DNA of 64,000 nt from Brachionus plicatilis (GCA_010279815.1 QEOQ01000670.1:960934-1024933), one strand, 5' to 3'; shown: positions 34,300-47,015, counted from the stretch's first letter. The notes: generated by a model from the letters alone, not told the origin. Translations and numbers: made by a program.

Positions 34300-36960
34300 A
34301 TGCTTTATTATATTGGAGTATTTTTAATAATTTTAAATTGCGTAACCGGGCATAATTTACAATGCGATAAGATAGATAACAACAATAGATTTGATTGTTT
34401 CCCGGAGTACGGCTCGAACCAAGAAGATTGCGAGCGCCGTGGCTGCTGCTGGTCACCTCCATTCGGTCTCAAACACAACAGCAACATCAATACTCCGTAC
34501 TGCTATTTTCCATCCGATTTTCCCGACTACCAAGTCTCCTCAAGTCAATCTCTGGACAACACTCTCACCTATTCACTGCATAAACTCAACTCTACTTTTA
34601 GGCAAAAGGAGATTTTGAAGCTGGAAGCGCGTATTGTTTATGACACCAAGAACAGACTGCGTGTTCAAATCACAGATGCTACCAAGAAGCGCTACCAAGT
34701 GCCTGTATTCAACAATAACTACAAGGCCTATGAGAAAATGAAGCGCACAGATGACACTGACTACCAAATATTTGTCAACAAGGATCCGTTTGCCATCAAA
34801 ATATATAGAAAATCAAGCGGAAGACTAATATTTGACACAAGTGTGGCTCCGTTGATCTATGCAGACCAGTACATTCAATTTTCGACTCGTCTAGTGAGCA
34901 AGATATTCTACGGCATCGGGGAGCACCAGGACAGTTTGGCTCATGAGGCCGACTGGAACAGATACACATTCTGGAATAGGGACATACCGCCAACAGTAAA
35001 CACAAATTTGTACGGAACTCATCCGTTTTACATGAGCCTGGACCAGGACGGCACTGCAATGGGATTCTATTTGCTCAATTCAAATGCCATGGACATAAAT
35101 GTAAATCCTACTCCGGCACTCACATTCATAACCATCGGGGGCATCATCGATTTCTATGTGTATCTTGGACCGAGTCCGTCCGAGGTGGTGGCACAGCATT
35201 TAGGCGTAGTGGGTCGGCCTCAAATGCCACAGTATTTCACATTGGGATTTCACTTGTGCCGATGGGGCTATTTTACATCAGAAAAATTGTTCGAGGTCAT
35301 CAAACGAAACAGAGCCATCCGAATACCATACGATGTCCAGTGGACGGACATAGACGCCATGAGCCAACGATTAGACTGGACCTATGACAAACAGAACTTT
35401 TCCTCCTTGGCCCAAGTGATAGCAGATTTGCACGCACACGATCAATACTATGTTAACATAATTGACCCGGCCATAAGCAACACGCCGGGCTACTACCCGT
35501 ACGAATCGGGCCTGCGCCAAAATGTGTTCATAAAGCCGCTGAATGGAAGCGAACCATTGATCGGCGTTGTGTGGCCGGGCACCACTGTATTTCCCGACTT
35601 CACCAATCCAAACACGTCAGTGTGGTGGTTCGAACAGGCCAAAAATTTCCACAATCAAATACCCTACGACGGCATTTGGATAGACATGAACGAACCGTCG
35701 AGCTTTGTTGACGGAAGTGTGCACGGCTGCGCCGGCAATCAATACGACAAGCCGCCATATGTGCCCAAAGTGGTCGGCGGAGCGTTGAGCTCAAAGACTG
35801 TGTGCCCCAGCGCCCAACAACACTTGTCCAACCACTACAATTTGCACAATTTGTACGGCCACTTCGAAGCCATCGCTACATACAACGCTCTGCGTTCCAT
35901 CATCAAAAACAAACGACCGTTCATTCTAACACGGTCTTCGTTCGGCGGCACTGGCCAATACGCTGCCCATTGGTCCGGTGACAACCGAGCCACCTGGGAA
36001 GACATGTACTATTCAATACCGAACATGCTTTCGTTCAATATGTTCGGCATAGTCCAAGTTGGCTCGGACATATGCGGCTTTAGTGGCGACACAAATGAGG
36101 AATTGTGTGTGAGATGGATGCAATTGGGCTCGTTTTATCCATTTATGAGAAATCATAATGACGATGTGAGCAGAGATCAAGATCCGGCTGTGTTTGGCAA
36201 AGTGGCCCAGGACATAATCAAAAAGGCGCTCTTGACGCGATACACTCTACTGCCTTACTTTTACCACTTGTTCTATAGAAGCAGCCAATTTGGTGAGACT
36301 GTGGTCAGACCCATGTTCTTTGAGTTTGTGCGCGAGTTGCCCACACACAGCATAGATCGTCAATTCATGGTCGGACCGGCCCTTTTGGTCACACCGGTCC
36401 TAGAGGCGGCAGTCGATCATGTAGTCGGCTACTTTCCCAACGACACTTGGTATGATTTTTACAATGGACACCAACTAGACATATCCAAAGGACAATACAT
36501 AAATCTAGAAGCTCCAATTACTGACATCAATGTTCACGTAAGAGGTGGCTATGTGGTGCCTTTTCAGCATCCAGGACTCACCACTGCTCAATCGAGAAAA
36601 AATCCCTTCGGTCTTCTGGTTGCACTCAAACAAAATGGAACTAACAAGTGTGCGTTTGGATCGCTCTATTGGGATGATGGACAATCTCTAAGCTCTGTGG
36701 ATGAGCAAGTGTTCAACTACTTTAACTTTATGGCAGACCAGAATGGACTTACGATAAGCAGAGTTAGGCAAGGATATGACGCTAAGATGATTTTGGGACA
36801 CGTTAAAGTCTATGGCGTTGACAAACAGGTCAAAATGGTGACAATAAATGGTGAAATGTATGACAATTTTGTATATGATGATTTGAATCTAGTTTTGGAG
36901 ATTAAATTTATTCAAGTTGACATGTTGCTCAATAAATTTATTAGTATTTTTTGGTCGTAA
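34300..36960 (+). CDS. GAA: GH31 alpha-glucosidase with trefoil domain
   Basis: Single-exon 886-residue secreted or lysosomal enzyme that releases glucose from alpha-1,4 (and 1,6) linked glucans, in the acid alpha-glucosidase / maltase-glucoamylase clade. Order: signal peptide (MLYYIGVFLIILNCVTG), P-type trefoil domain at about 20-70 (FDCFPEYGSNQEDCERRGCC, TPYCYFP), N-terminal beta domain, catalytic barrel and C-terminal beta domains. The nucleophile is Asp462 in DGIWIDMNEPSSF. The acid/base is Asp561 in HWSGDNRATWEDM; the spacing matches the human enzyme (D518/D616). LGFHLCRWGYFTSEK and MRNHNDD are further active-site motifs. The gene is markedly GC-richer than its flanks, which suggests strong expression or codon selection. 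Lysosomal versus secreted location cannot be told. Confidence 0.95.
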   Translation: MLYYIGVFLIILNCVTGHNLQCDKIDNNNRFDCFPEYGSNQEDCERRGCCWSPPFGLKHNSNINTPYCYFPSDFPDYQVSSSQSLDNTLTYSLHKLNSTFRQKEILKLEARIVYDTKNRLRVQITDATKKRYQVPVFNNNYKAYEKMKRTDDTDYQIFVNKDPFAIKIYRKSSGRLIFDTSVAPLIYADQYIQFSTRLVSKIFYGIGEHQDSLAHEADWNRYTFWNRDIPPTVNTNLYGTHPFYMSLDQDGTAMGFYLLNSNAMDINVNPTPALTFITIGGIIDFYVYLGPSPSEVVAQHLGVVGRPQMPQYFTLGFHLCRWGYFTSEKLFEVIKRNRAIRIPYDVQWTDIDAMSQRLDWTYDKQNFSSLAQVIADLHAHDQYYVNIIDPAISNTPGYYPYESGLRQNVFIKPLNGSEPLIGVVWPGTTVFPDFTNPNTSVWWFEQAKNFHNQIPYDGIWIDMNEPSSFVDGSVHGCAGNQYDKPPYVPKVVGGALSSKTVCPSAQQHLSNHYNLHNLYGHFEAIATYNALRSIIKNKRPFILTRSSFGGTGQYAAHWSGDNRATWEDMYYSIPNMLSFNMFGIVQVGSDICGFSGDTNEELCVRWMQLGSFYPFMRNHNDDVSRDQDPAVFGKVAQDIIKKALLTRYTLLPYFYHLFYRSSQFGETVVRPMFFEFVRELPTHSIDRQFMVGPALLVTPVLEAAVDHVVGYFPNDTWYDFYNGHQLDISKGQYINLEAPITDINVHVRGGYVVPFQHPGLTTAQSRKNPFGLLVALKQNGTNKCAFGSLYWDDGQSLSSVDEQVFNYFNFMADQNGLTISRVRQGYDAKMILGHVKVYGVDKQVKMVTINGEMYDNFVYDDLNLVLEIKFIQVDMLLNKFISIFWS

Positions 36961-38741
36961 TTGATCTTAGTAAAATATTTAATCAATATTTTATTTGTTG
37001 ACTTTATAATAATTAGTTATCTTTAGTAATTTTTAGAACGTTTTTCACAATAAATTATTTAAAATTTATTATTATTACGACAGAAAAAAAAAGTTTAAAA
37101 CAAACGGGCAAAAAATTTATCTAAAATAAAATATTAAAATATTTAATTTTAGTATTTATCTATTCGATTTTAATATTAATAAATTGATTGAAATAAATTA
37201 ATTTGATCAGATTTGACGTTAATTCACGTAAAATAAAAGTGAAAAATCTAAATAGCAAATATTTACGAAAATAGTCCCAATTTTAAGTTTATTTTAGTAT
37301 GAATAAAATTTGAAAATTTTTTGTGATTAATTTATAATAATCTTAGTTTTTTTTTTAATTTAATTTTAAATATTTTATTTTTAAAAATAAATTTAAACCA
37401 AAATTTACATTTTTAATGAAATTACACCAAATTTTACAATATTGACATTGTATATACTGATTTTTCAAAAGCGTTTGACCGGGTGAGTCACCATAAGCTA
37501 GTTAAAAAGTAAGAAAATTACGATATTACAGAAAATTTTCTCTAATTTAGAACAATGTTCACATGTAGACAGAGACCTTTGAAAAGAGAGATCTGGTAAA
37601 CCAATTTGAGCATTTGACCAAAAAAATACAATTTCAAAAAAATAATTCTACTTGATATTTGATTTATGTATTTTGCTTAATTTTTGCAATATTTGAAAAA
37701 ATCAATAATAGAAATTTTCTTTTCTATGTGAGCTCATTAAAAGATTGATTTTACGAAATATTGTTTTGTGTTAAAATAAGTAATGGAAAATATTTTTAAA
37801 TATTTTGCTGAAAATAATAATTCTAGTAATGTAAAGCTGATTTTAATTAAATAGTTACTGATATAATATTCTCAAATTTGGATATATTCTTAAAAAAATT
37901 AGAGAAAAATTCTATAAATATTAGATTTGACAAAAACTCTGTATTAATTTTTATATGAATCTTTTAGTTAGAATTTTATCTAAAAAAAATGTGCATTATA
38001 AAGTAATTTTAGCAAGTTGAGAAAGTAAAAAATAATAAACATAGATAAACATTAAACTCAAGGGCTTTAATTTTCCCAAAATTTCTATGAAATAAAATTT
38101 CCCTCTCAAAAAATTTTTCTTTACTTTTTTTGTTGAAATTCTTTCAAATTTTTAGAATGAAAAATAAATAAATCACTTAATTTTTCATTAAACAATAATA
38201 TAAATTCTAAAAACTAAATAATTTAGCATTTTAATTGACAAGAACTTTAATTCAAATTGAAACACAAGCTTTAAAAAAAAAATAGTTCCTTAATTATTTA
38301 ATTATATATACCGTAGCATTTGAAATTCTTAATAAAAATAAAAATCTGAAGAATAAACAACAGGACTAAATAATATAACATGTTGGATCAAATTTTAATA
38401 TTCTTTAAGACATTTTTAAAAAATGCCCATTAAATCAATTTTAAATACACAGAATAATAACGATTAAATTTCTGAAAATTCAATTTTAAAAGGACAAGAA
38501 TATCCAAAAGTTGAAGTTTTGATTTTTAACAAATTAAACTAAGTATCAAAAGCAATTAGGTAAAAAATTTAAGAAATGGGTTGATCTTGATTTTCATTTA
38601 AATGATTTGAATTAAGTTTTAAAAAAGACATGATTTTTTTTTAATTAAAGTCGAATTCTAAAAAATTAAAGATTATTGAAATTTATTAGACAACGAAAAA
38701 TAAAATGAAATAATTACAAAAAATAAATGGAAGATTTTGAT
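36961..38741. other. Intergenic spacer with a retrotransposon scrap
   Basis: AT-rich spacer between the stop codons of the alpha-glucosidase and glutamine synthetase copy 2. It contains a short reverse-transcriptase fragment (listed separately) and nothing else recognised. Confidence 0.55.
37444..37512 (+). mobile_element. Reverse transcriptase fragment of a non-LTR retrotransposon
   Basis: Reads DIVYTDFSKAFDRVSHHKLV and then KK before a stop. This is the motif A region (YxDFxKAFDxVxHxxL) of Jockey/CR1/RTE reverse transcriptases. Only about 23 codons remain, with no flanking coding sequence. Confidence 0.85.
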
Positions 38742-39857
38742 TTAGTCGGTTTCGTTTAAGACAGTGGTTCTAACAAGCATTTCAGTAACTGAATAGGGAT
38801 CACAATTAGAAGCCGGTCGTCTATCTTCCAAATAACCTTTCTTTTGTTCGCCTACACTTCTCGGTATACGAATACTGCATCCTCTATTGGCAACACCTGC
38901 ACTAAATTCAGCAATAGATGATGTTTCATGATGTCCAGTCAATCGTCGACTGTTGTCCAATCCTCCTTTTGGATCATACACCTGAATGTGTTTCTCGTGT
39001 CTCTTGGCCAACTTTTCAATTGCTTCTTCTATAACTTTGATGCCTCCTTCTTCTCTCATTTCTTTGGTCGAATAGTTTGTGTGTGCACCAGCTCCATTCC
39101 AATTGCCAGAGATCGGCTTTGGATCAAATGTGACCACTATTCCGAACTCTTCGGCCACTCTGTGCAATATGTATCTGCCCATCCACAAATGATCACCAGC
39201 ATTTATGCCTTCACATGGTCCCACTTGAAATTCCCATTGAGATGGCATCACTTCGCCATTAATTCCACATATTTTCACTCCAGCGTACAAACAAGCCTTG
39301 TAATGAGCATCCACTACATCACGACCATATGATCTATCAGCTCCGACTGAGCAATAGTACGGACCTTGTGGTTGTGGGTAACCATGCGGTTTTGGCCATC
39401 CAAAAGGCCAACCATCTCTGTCCATTAAACTGTATTCTTGTTCTATGCCGAACCAAGGCTCGTTTTCTTTTGCTTTAACCATGGCATCTAAACACAAAGC
39501 TCTCTTGTTTGTTGCTGTCGGTGTCTTGTCATATTTGTATGTTTCACACATTACCAAGATATTTTGACCAAGAAGAAATGGATCTTTGAAAATGGACACT
39601 GGTTTTAGGTAAACATCTGAATTAGATCCTTCGGCTTGGTATGTTGATGAACCATCATAATTCCACCACGGCAATTCATTCGCTTCTTTTGGTGAAAAAT
39701 CAACAGTCATTGTTTTAGATCTGAGATTCTCGCCTGTACCATCTATCCAAATGTATGTTGCCAAAACTTTATCATTTGGTTGAGGCAAGTCCAAGTACTT
39801 CTTCAATACATTTTTGTCCGTAGCAGACGGGTTGGCTAGCATTGGATTTGAGGTCAT
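38742..39857 (-). CDS. GLUL: Glutamine synthetase, copy 2
   Basis: Single-exon 371-residue enzyme starting [16 protein letters not shown]. It differs from copy 3 at protein level only in the second residue and at one position near the C terminus (TVLNETD versus TILNETD). Catalytic motifs are complete, as in copy 1. It is transcribed away from copy 3 across a 1.56-kb region. The flanks share no obvious similarity with those of copies 1 or 3, so the homology is confined to the coding region. Confidence 0.98.
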   Translation of the reverse strand: MTSNPMLANPSATDKNVLKKYLDLPQPNDKVLATYIWIDGTGENLRSKTMTVDFSPKEANELPWWNYDGSSTYQAEGSNSDVYLKPVSIFKDPFLLGQNILVMCETYKYDKTPTATNKRALCLDAMVKAKENEPWFGIEQEYSLMDRDGWPFGWPKPHGYPQPQGPYYCSVGADRSYGRDVVDAHYKACLYAGVKICGINGEVMPSQWEFQVGPCEGINAGDHLWMGRYILHRVAEEFGIVVTFDPKPISGNWNGAGAHTNYSTKEMREEGGIKVIEEAIEKLAKRHEKHIQVYDPKGGLDNSRRLTGHHETSSIAEFSAGVANRGCSIRIPRSVGEQKKGYLEDRRPASNCDPYSVTEMLVRTTVLNETD

Positions 39858-39906
39858 CCTGATATTTTTTAAAATGTTTAATCTTAATCAAAAAGTTAAT
39901 TTTGGA

Positions 39907-39913
39907 TTTTATA
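39907..39913 (-). promoter_or_regulatory. TATA box of GLUL copy 2
   Basis: TATAAAA on the minus strand about 50 bp before the ATG of copy 2. Confidence 0.4.
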
Positions 39914-41340
39914 AGGTAAATTTCAATTGTTCTTTATTCTATATTCATTTTCTTTTTATACTTTTTTATCTTACATTTACAAATGCTGACTAAAAGTTAA
40001 AAAATCATATGCTTGCCGAGTGACTTTTTTAAAATAAAATGGCACATAGCAAATTCTTTATTATCTTTTTTTTTTAATTAGAGCCATTTCAATTTGTTTA
40101 TATAGTTTTTTTTATCGTGTATAATCGAAATGTGGTAAACTTTGTCTAGGATATTTTTAATCACATATTTGATAAAATAACAAATTCTACTTTATTAAGC
40201 TTATGCATTATTTTTTAAATATTTTGGCGTCTTTTATTTTGTTCAAAGACAAATTTTAATCCACGCATTTTCCCATGTTTTTCAAATTTTATCTCTACCT
40301 TTTAGAAAATTACTAAATTTAAGAAAAATTCATCAATCAATAAAAACTTATCTTTATTTTAATTCACACAGCGTTATTTTATATTGACCCTTTAAAAAAT
40401 TAAAAATGACCTCTTAAAATAATCAGCTTGAATATAAACCAACTGATCAATTAACATGTCACATATCATATTTTGTTGCTGATTGCTATCCTTTCTTTCA
40501 AGATCTAAATATTTTTAAAGGCCCAATAATATTTTAAGTAAGTAGTTTATATATAAATTATGAAAAATGCGAGAAATATTTTGAAGGCAAAAGGTAGGTT
40601 TTTGTGATTTTCAAGAAGCAAAACTCAAGCCTGGATTTGAAAAAAATTAAATTCATTTAATTATTTAGTTAAGAAATTCATTTAAATCTGAGTTAATTTT
40701 TAATTTTAATAATAAAAAAATGTTTTTAAACTTTATTAATTTTAAATAAATTAAGATAAAATTTTTTGTTATAATTTTGTAATTAAGCTCATTTTTAATA
40801 ATTTAAATTACAAGAATAATATTTTTTAAATGAAGCAAATAGATTTTTATAAAAATTTAGATTCAAGAAAAAATTTTAAAAATACCAGTTAATTTTTTTG
40901 GCAAATTTTTTATTATGAAAACTTCTGAGTTATTTTGGTGATTTTAAAATAGACTTTAAACTGAAAATAAAATCGAAAATTTCATGCTGATCTACGTGAT
41001 CTGATTATCATTCTACCACTTCGTGATCTTGTATAGAAACATAAGAGAGCTTAAATAAACGCAGTATTAGTTTATACCATAAAAATAGAAATTATTATAA
41101 AAAAAATAATTGTCTAGAATGCAAATGCTCGAAAAAAAAATTCATCACGTTGTGAAAAAGTGATACAATTTTTAAAAAGCATAATTGAAGAATAGTTAAA
41201 ATTGTTTTCAAATTTTAAGCTTTGTTAAATGCGCATAAACTATAGACTCGATAGTAGGTAACATTCGACAAATGTAGTGTTTATAAAAAATTATGCATAT
41301 TAGGTTATTTGCTAGAAATTTTCCTAGGTCTTTTTTAGGG

Positions 41341-41348
41341 TATAAAAG
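41341..41348 (+). promoter_or_regulatory. TATA box of GLUL copy 3
   Basis: TATAAAAG preceded by GGG, 79 bp before the ATG at 41420. This is the cleanest TATA box in the window. Confidence 0.5.
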
Positions 41349-41419
41349 CATTTGCTAGAGGATATTAAAAATAAAAAATTTTATTCGGAATTTTAGAATA
41401 TTAAGTGTTAGAAAAAAAA

Positions 41420-42535
41420 ATGTCATCAAATCCAATGCTAGCCAACCCGTCTGCTACGGACAAAAATGTATTGAAGAAGTACTTGGACTTGCCTCAACCA
41501 AATGATAAAGTTTTGGCAACATACATTTGGATAGATGGTACAGGCGAGAATCTCAGATCTAAAACAATGACTGTTGATTTTTCACCAAAAGAAGCGAATG
41601 AATTGCCGTGGTGGAATTATGATGGTTCATCAACATACCAAGCCGAAGGATCTAATTCAGATGTTTACCTAAAACCAGTGTCCATTTTCAAAGATCCATT
41701 TCTTCTTGGTCAAAATATCTTGGTAATGTGTGAAACATACAAATATGACAAGACACCGACAGCAACAAACAAGAGAGCTTTGTGTTTAGATGCCATGGTT
41801 AAAGCAAAAGAAAACGAGCCTTGGTTCGGCATAGAACAAGAATACAGTTTAATGGACAGAGATGGTTGGCCTTTTGGATGGCCAAAACCGCATGGTTACC
41901 CCCAACCACAAGGTCCGTACTATTGTTCAGTCGGAGCTGATAGATCATATGGTCGTGATGTAGTGGATGCTCATTACAAGGCTTGTTTGTACGCTGGAGT
42001 GAAAATATGTGGAATTAATGGCGAAGTGATGCCATCTCAATGGGAATTTCAAGTGGGACCATGTGAAGGCATAAATGCTGGTGATCATTTGTGGATGGGC
42101 AGATACATATTGCACAGAGTGGCCGAAGAGTTCGGAATAGTGGTCACATTTGATCCAAAGCCGATCTCTGGCAATTGGAATGGAGCTGGTGCACACACAA
42201 ACTATTCGACCAAAGAAATGAGAGAAGAAGGAGGCATCAAAGTTATAGAAGAAGCAATTGAAAAGTTGGCCAAGAGACACGAGAAACACATTCAGGTGTA
42301 TGATCCAAAAGGAGGATTGGACAACAGTCGACGATTGACTGGACATCATGAAACATCATCTATTGCTGAATTTAGTGCAGGTGTTGCCAATAGAGGATGC
42401 AGTATTCGTATACCGAGAAGTGTAGGCGAACAAAAGAAAGGTTATTTGGAAGATAGACGACCGGCATCAAATTGTGATCCCTATTCAGTCACTGAAATGC
42501 TTGTTAGAACCACTATCTTAAATGAAACCGATTGA
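41420..42535 (+). CDS. GLUL: Glutamine synthetase, copy 3
   Basis: Single-exon 371-residue enzyme starting [16 protein letters not shown] at the ATG at 41420. A longer frame opens with GTG at 41405, but the ATG aligns with copy 2 and has a purine at -3, so it is preferred. All glutamine synthetase motifs are intact. Synonymous differences from copy 1 are sparse along residues 115-364, where the proteins are identical. Confidence 0.98.
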   Translation: MSSNPMLANPSATDKNVLKKYLDLPQPNDKVLATYIWIDGTGENLRSKTMTVDFSPKEANELPWWNYDGSSTYQAEGSNSDVYLKPVSIFKDPFLLGQNILVMCETYKYDKTPTATNKRALCLDAMVKAKENEPWFGIEQEYSLMDRDGWPFGWPKPHGYPQPQGPYYCSVGADRSYGRDVVDAHYKACLYAGVKICGINGEVMPSQWEFQVGPCEGINAGDHLWMGRYILHRVAEEFGIVVTFDPKPISGNWNGAGAHTNYSTKEMREEGGIKVIEEAIEKLAKRHEKHIQVYDPKGGLDNSRRLTGHHETSSIAEFSAGVANRGCSIRIPRSVGEQKKGYLEDRRPASNCDPYSVTEMLVRTTILNETD

Positions 42536-42840
42536 TTATTTTACGAGAAATTGTTTATTTATTAATTTTGTATTTAAATTTTTTTTATTTATTGTGTTGA
42601 CAAGGTTAGATCAAAATTTTTAATAAAAATTTTTGAAATTGTTTGAATTATTTTTTTCTTGAATTTTTATTTTTTATTTAGTTGATGGATTACAATTCAA
42701 GTTCTATCTGATTAACTGTTTCCTTGATTGGAATTGAATATTTTTTCGATTTATAATTAAAATTGAATCCTTCTCTTTTTTCACATTTATTCGATTAAAT
42801 TTAAACATTTTTTTAATTTACTTTAAATTTTTTTTTTACC

Positions 42841-43203
42841 GGTTTTGTGAAATTCAGTACAAAAGAACAGAACAAAGTGTTAAAAAATTAAATATTTTTT
42901 TTTCTAAAAGTTTAAAATTAATTCTGTGAATGCAGAATGGTGCAACATTCAAAGTTGCATCAACTGTAAAAGTCTGCTAATGATGTGCAAAATCTCTGCA
43001 AAATGCACTACACTCGATTATATTGAAATTTAATTTCTGCTGAAATCTGCAAATTTAGCAGACCTTGATATTTGATGCAACTTTGAATGTTGCACTAAGT
43101 TGCTTTTACAGAATTAAGTTTAAAAATTTAGAAAAAAAGTTATTTAATTTTTTTACATTATTTTCTGTTCTTTTTATTATTTTGTACTGAATTCAACAAA
43201 ACC
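42841..43203. mobile_element. MITE with 24-bp terminal inverted repeats, copy 1
   Basis: 363 bp starting GGTTTTGTGAAATTCAGTAC and ending with the near-perfect inverse (GTACTGAATTCAACAAAACC). It is flanked by the 9-bp direct repeat TTTTTTACC at 42832-42840 and 43204-43212. Internal sequence is inverted too (GTGCAACATTCAAAGTTGCA against TGCAACTTTGAATGTTGCAC). A second copy of the family is at 60185. No coding capacity; the 9-bp duplication points to a Mutator-like parent. Confidence 0.9.
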
Positions 43204-43339
43204 TTTTTTACCTTGGTTTTTTTAAATTTTATTGAGACTAAAAATTTGACTTCAACCCCAACTTATTAATTATTTTAGGTATAAAATAATTTTTTTTTTC
43301 AATTTCCATAAAAAAATTTCAAATTTAAATTCAAATAGA

Positions 43340-44026
43340 ATGGGAAAAAGTAGAATCAAAAACACCAAGAGTCAGATCGTTTTCAATGAAGAAGAACGAG
43401 CGTAACTTTTTAACATTTAATTTTATTATTTTTAATCCTTTTCCATAGTAATTATTTACTTGGTTTCCGCAAGAGAAAACAGGAAAGAAAAAAAAAAGCA
43501 AGAGAAGAGCTTGACCAGACCATCCGTAAGGAAAAAAAGCGCCAAAGAGAACTTGTATGTAGCTTAATTCATATTTTAATTTTTAGATCTTAATTTAATT
43601 ATTTTCTATAAGAAAGCTCAGTCTATACTTGACGAGCGCAAAAAGGCCGGTCTTCCATTATTTAATGATAAAGTGATAGTTTCGAGTCGTGATGTGATCG
43701 ATACTGGCGACAACGAGATCATAATCAGTGATTTTTCCAGCTCAAAACCAATCACGCTTCCTGACGAAGAGCAAAATTTGACTCATTCTGAAAAGACAGA
43801 TGCAGAAATAAACCAAGCAAAGGTAAAAGCATCAAAAGAATGTTCTTTAATTAATGAACGTCTTACCAAATTGGAAAAACACAAACGTGCAGTTGAACTC
43901 TCGAACACAAAAGCTAAAAAAAATTACCTCAAATCGAGAAAAAATTCAAAAAATTCAAAATCTGCTAAAAAATTTAACATTAACAAGTCAAAGCAAAAGA
44001 AAAAAATTAAAAATTCTAAAAAATAA
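43340..44026 (+). CDS. NOL12: Nucleolar protein 12 (Nol12/Rrp17 family)
   Basis: Three exons, 43340..43401, 43449..43554 and 43613..44026, with 47- and 58-bp introns, give 193 residues. The start MGKSRIKNTKSQIVFNEEER and then NYLLGFRKRKQERKKKAREE match the conserved N terminus of NOL12 (FDEEKRREYLTGFHKRKxERKK). The family takes part in rRNA maturation in the nucleolus. The remainder is a charged coiled coil and an extremely Lys-rich tail (KKFNINKSKQKKKIKNSKK). Slightly shorter than the 213-residue human protein. Confidence 0.88.
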
Positions 44027-44169
44027 AATATTTGAAAAACACTTGATTTTATCAATAAATCTATTCTTATCTAAGTCCACTATCTATACCTTCTCTTATC
44101 TCTTCTATTTTAAGTGAATAGGAATACATTTTTATTTTAGTTTTAGAATATTTTACACGTAGAATTGAA

Positions 44170-47015
44170 ATGAATCCCAAGTACTTCATTGTGTTTATTT
44201 GGACCATTTTGGCACAGCATAACGCTGCTTTCCAGTCTGGCTTTGACTACATTTACCAATTAGAAACAAAACTTGACCACAAGTCTCAGGACATAAGTCT
44301 AAATTATTCCTCAAAATTGGACCTTTTGGTGCAAAAATATAATCATTTAGTTGTCTTAAAAGTGGTTGGTGTTGACGGAAATTTTGGCTTCACCGAACCA
44401 CTGGTTAAAAATTTACTAGAATATTCCATTGCTTTTGAATACGAAAATGGTTCGTTGAAGAACACCATTTTAGCTGATGAAAATGATTCACAAGCATCGA
44501 TATGGTTGAAAAAAAGTATTTTAATTATGTTCGATTTTAGCATTGATCAAGCAAAAAAGGTTGCTAGATTAAATTTTATTTATGAATTTTTCATCATTTC
44601 TTTTAGGATGATTTTATTGCCCGATGTGATACTAGCACCAAAATATTGACCAATAGCTCAGATATTCTGCATTTGAAAAAATATAAAATTAATTGTGAAA
44701 ATAATTTTAGACTAAAAGGTCAATATTTACGTGATCAAAAAGTAAATTATTATTTAAAATAATTTTTGAATAGTTTTTGAATAATTTTTACATTTTTTTT
44801 CAAGATATTGAATACTAAAATTGATAGAGATATCAAATCGGAAGTAATAATGGTAAAAAATTGTCTTAACAGCTCGACAAGTGTAGAAAATGTGCAAATT
44901 TTTAATGAGTTAAATCCAAGTGTTTCGAATTTTATTAAAATTGAGTAAATAATTAATGATTAAAAAAAAATTTTCATAAACATTTTTTAGAAAGTCTCTA
45001 ATTCTATCTTCAATTGAAAAGACAAGCAGAAATTTTGATCTAAATCAACTTAAAATTGAACGAGATATGACAAATTTGGTTTATGAAACGATAAATTATG
45101 ATGCTAAAATATCTGGTTTGTCCTATAACCCGGAAGAAAAGACAAAAATTGAGAAATTTTTTGACAAAGAATTAAGAAAGACTGTCAAAGCTCTCAAACT
45201 AGGTACACTTGAAACTAGTGAAACATTTTTGAACACCATAAAACAAATTAGAAAATATCTGCACTCAAACTCTAAACTATTAGATAAAATCTTTAAAGAT
45301 TCGACAAAAAAACAAAAAAATTTTAAATTTTTTCTCGAAGCATACTTGTCTAGTGGGGTCGATGCAGCTCTTAGCTCTGTCAGCAAAGCTTTGGACATCG
45401 AAAATCTTAAAACTGATGATAAAATCTTGGGTGAAACAGAATCTAAATTAATCGAACAATTTCTTTTCTTTAGTTCATTAATGAGCCATCAAAACCACAA
45501 AGCCAACCAATTGATCCGAATTATCAATTCAAATTGGAATAAGTTAACTCTCTTTGACATCAGAGATAAGTCTATTCTGGCCCTTGGATATCATAGTGAC
45601 CAAAAATATTTGGAAGAAGCCAGAAGTCAAATTTTGCTATGTAAAAGCGAAGCATGTATAGTTACCTTACTTGAATCAGTAAGAAATTCCAAATCTGATC
45701 AAATTGAAGAACTTTTTTTGGAAAGAATTATTTCCAATTGTTCAAAACAACCGCTAGTTTGTCTTATTTCAATAAAAGCTTTTAATTACTTTGACATTGA
45801 GACGAGAAAAGACATTTTTTTCCTTTTATTCGAAATTTTTACTTCAAATTTGTTGGATAAAGACATTCGAATTGAAGCACTTAATGTTCTAGTTGACAAA
45901 TACCCAAATGAAATGGCTGAAAATGAAGATGTTTTCAAAAATTTTATTTACACAATTCAGCTAGAGATTAAAAAAAATCAAAAAACTAATGAATTTTTGA
46001 TTTTTATTCAAAAATTAATTTTCAACAAGCCAAATTTGAAGGAAAAATTGATCCACTATTTAAATCAAAGTTCGCTGATAAATCTGTTTGATTTTCTAGT
46101 CCAGAATGGATTTAGTAATTCAATGAGCAGTTCGATTAAATCGTATCCGAGTGGAATTTTGGGATACAATTTAAATCAGCTGATGAGTGACGATGGCTAT
46201 TTGAGAAATTTTGACTTTTCAGTGTCATTCAAGCAAAATAATAGTTCGAGACTTGATTTTTTAAAAGTAAGATAAAATTTATTAAATGAGAAAAAAATCA
46301 TATTTTTTAAGGTTGAATTATATGCCGATAATTTGAGCTCTTTCTCAGCAAAGCTTAAACAAAAAAAAAAAGATAGAAAAGATCCCACAAGCTCTATTCA
46401 TTTGAGCATTATGGGTCAAAAGCTCAAAATTGTGGAGCTGTTCAAAGGATATGCCTCAATGATATCGATGCTCTGGGCTCTACCAACATCACCAACTTCG
46501 TTGTTTAACTCGAATTTTTTAGTCAATGATCAAATCGAATACATTTTCTTGTCTAATGGAATGAGTTTAAGAATAGAAAATATAGGCACCTTGGGTATAG
46601 ATATAGAGGGAGTTACTGATGTAAGCTTGTGGAATCAATATGCCAAGATAAATCTTAAAACACGAGCTAGCTTTATAAATGAACAAAATTTGATTTTAAT
46701 CAACAATTTTAATATTTTAAATACTTTTCAAACAAGATTAAAAACTCAATTTTTAGTCGATTTTGATATGAATACGGATTTTAATCACGATCCGTACAAA
46801 TTGTGCATCAAAATGTCACAGAACAAATTTCATATTAAGTAAACATTATTTTTTTATTAAAATGAAATAAATAATTTAAATAAATTTTATTCTAATAAAG
46901 GGAATCGAGTAAAGTTTTGGATGGTGAAAAGAAAATTTTACAAGAGATTAACAAAATTTTGCCAATACAAGGATCTGGTTTCATGTTCTCTAGAGAGACT
47001 GTCAAGTTTTGCTGA
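44170..47015 (+). CDS. MTTP: Microsomal triglyceride transfer protein large subunit-like
   Basis: Six exons, 44170..44559, 44607..44741, 44805..44944, 44991..46266, 46312..46838 and 46901..47015, all GT..AG and in frame, give 860 residues (human 894). It begins with a signal peptide (MNPKYFIVFIWTILAQHNAAF), followed by an N-terminal beta-barrel region (FDYIYQLETKL), a helical lipovitellin-like segment (CKSEACIVTLLESVRNSK, DIRIEALNVLVDKYPNEMAE) and C-terminal beta sheets. It ends GSGFMFSRETVKFC. The family loads lipid onto apolipoprotein B or vitellogenin in the ER with protein disulfide isomerase. Absence of later vitellogenin domains and the length favour MTTP over vitellogenin or apoB. Confidence 0.85.

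Larger units (their letters stand above)
39858..41419. promoter_or_regulatory. Bidirectional promoter region between GLUL copies 2 and 3
   Basis: 1.56 kb between two start codons facing apart. TATA-like boxes lie at both edges (listed separately). The middle is AT-rich without a recognised element. Shared regulation of both copies is plausible but inferred. Confidence 0.45.

Noticed and set aside
41405..41419. Five-residue N-terminal extension of glutamine synthetase copy 3 starting with GTG
   Set aside because: A GTG start is not expected in an animal gene, and the ATG at 41420 aligns with copy 2.
44170..47015. Vitellogenin instead of MTTP
   Set aside because: No C-terminal vWD or later vitellogenin domains, and length fits MTTP; the two share the lipid-transfer fold, so the distinction is by length and ending.
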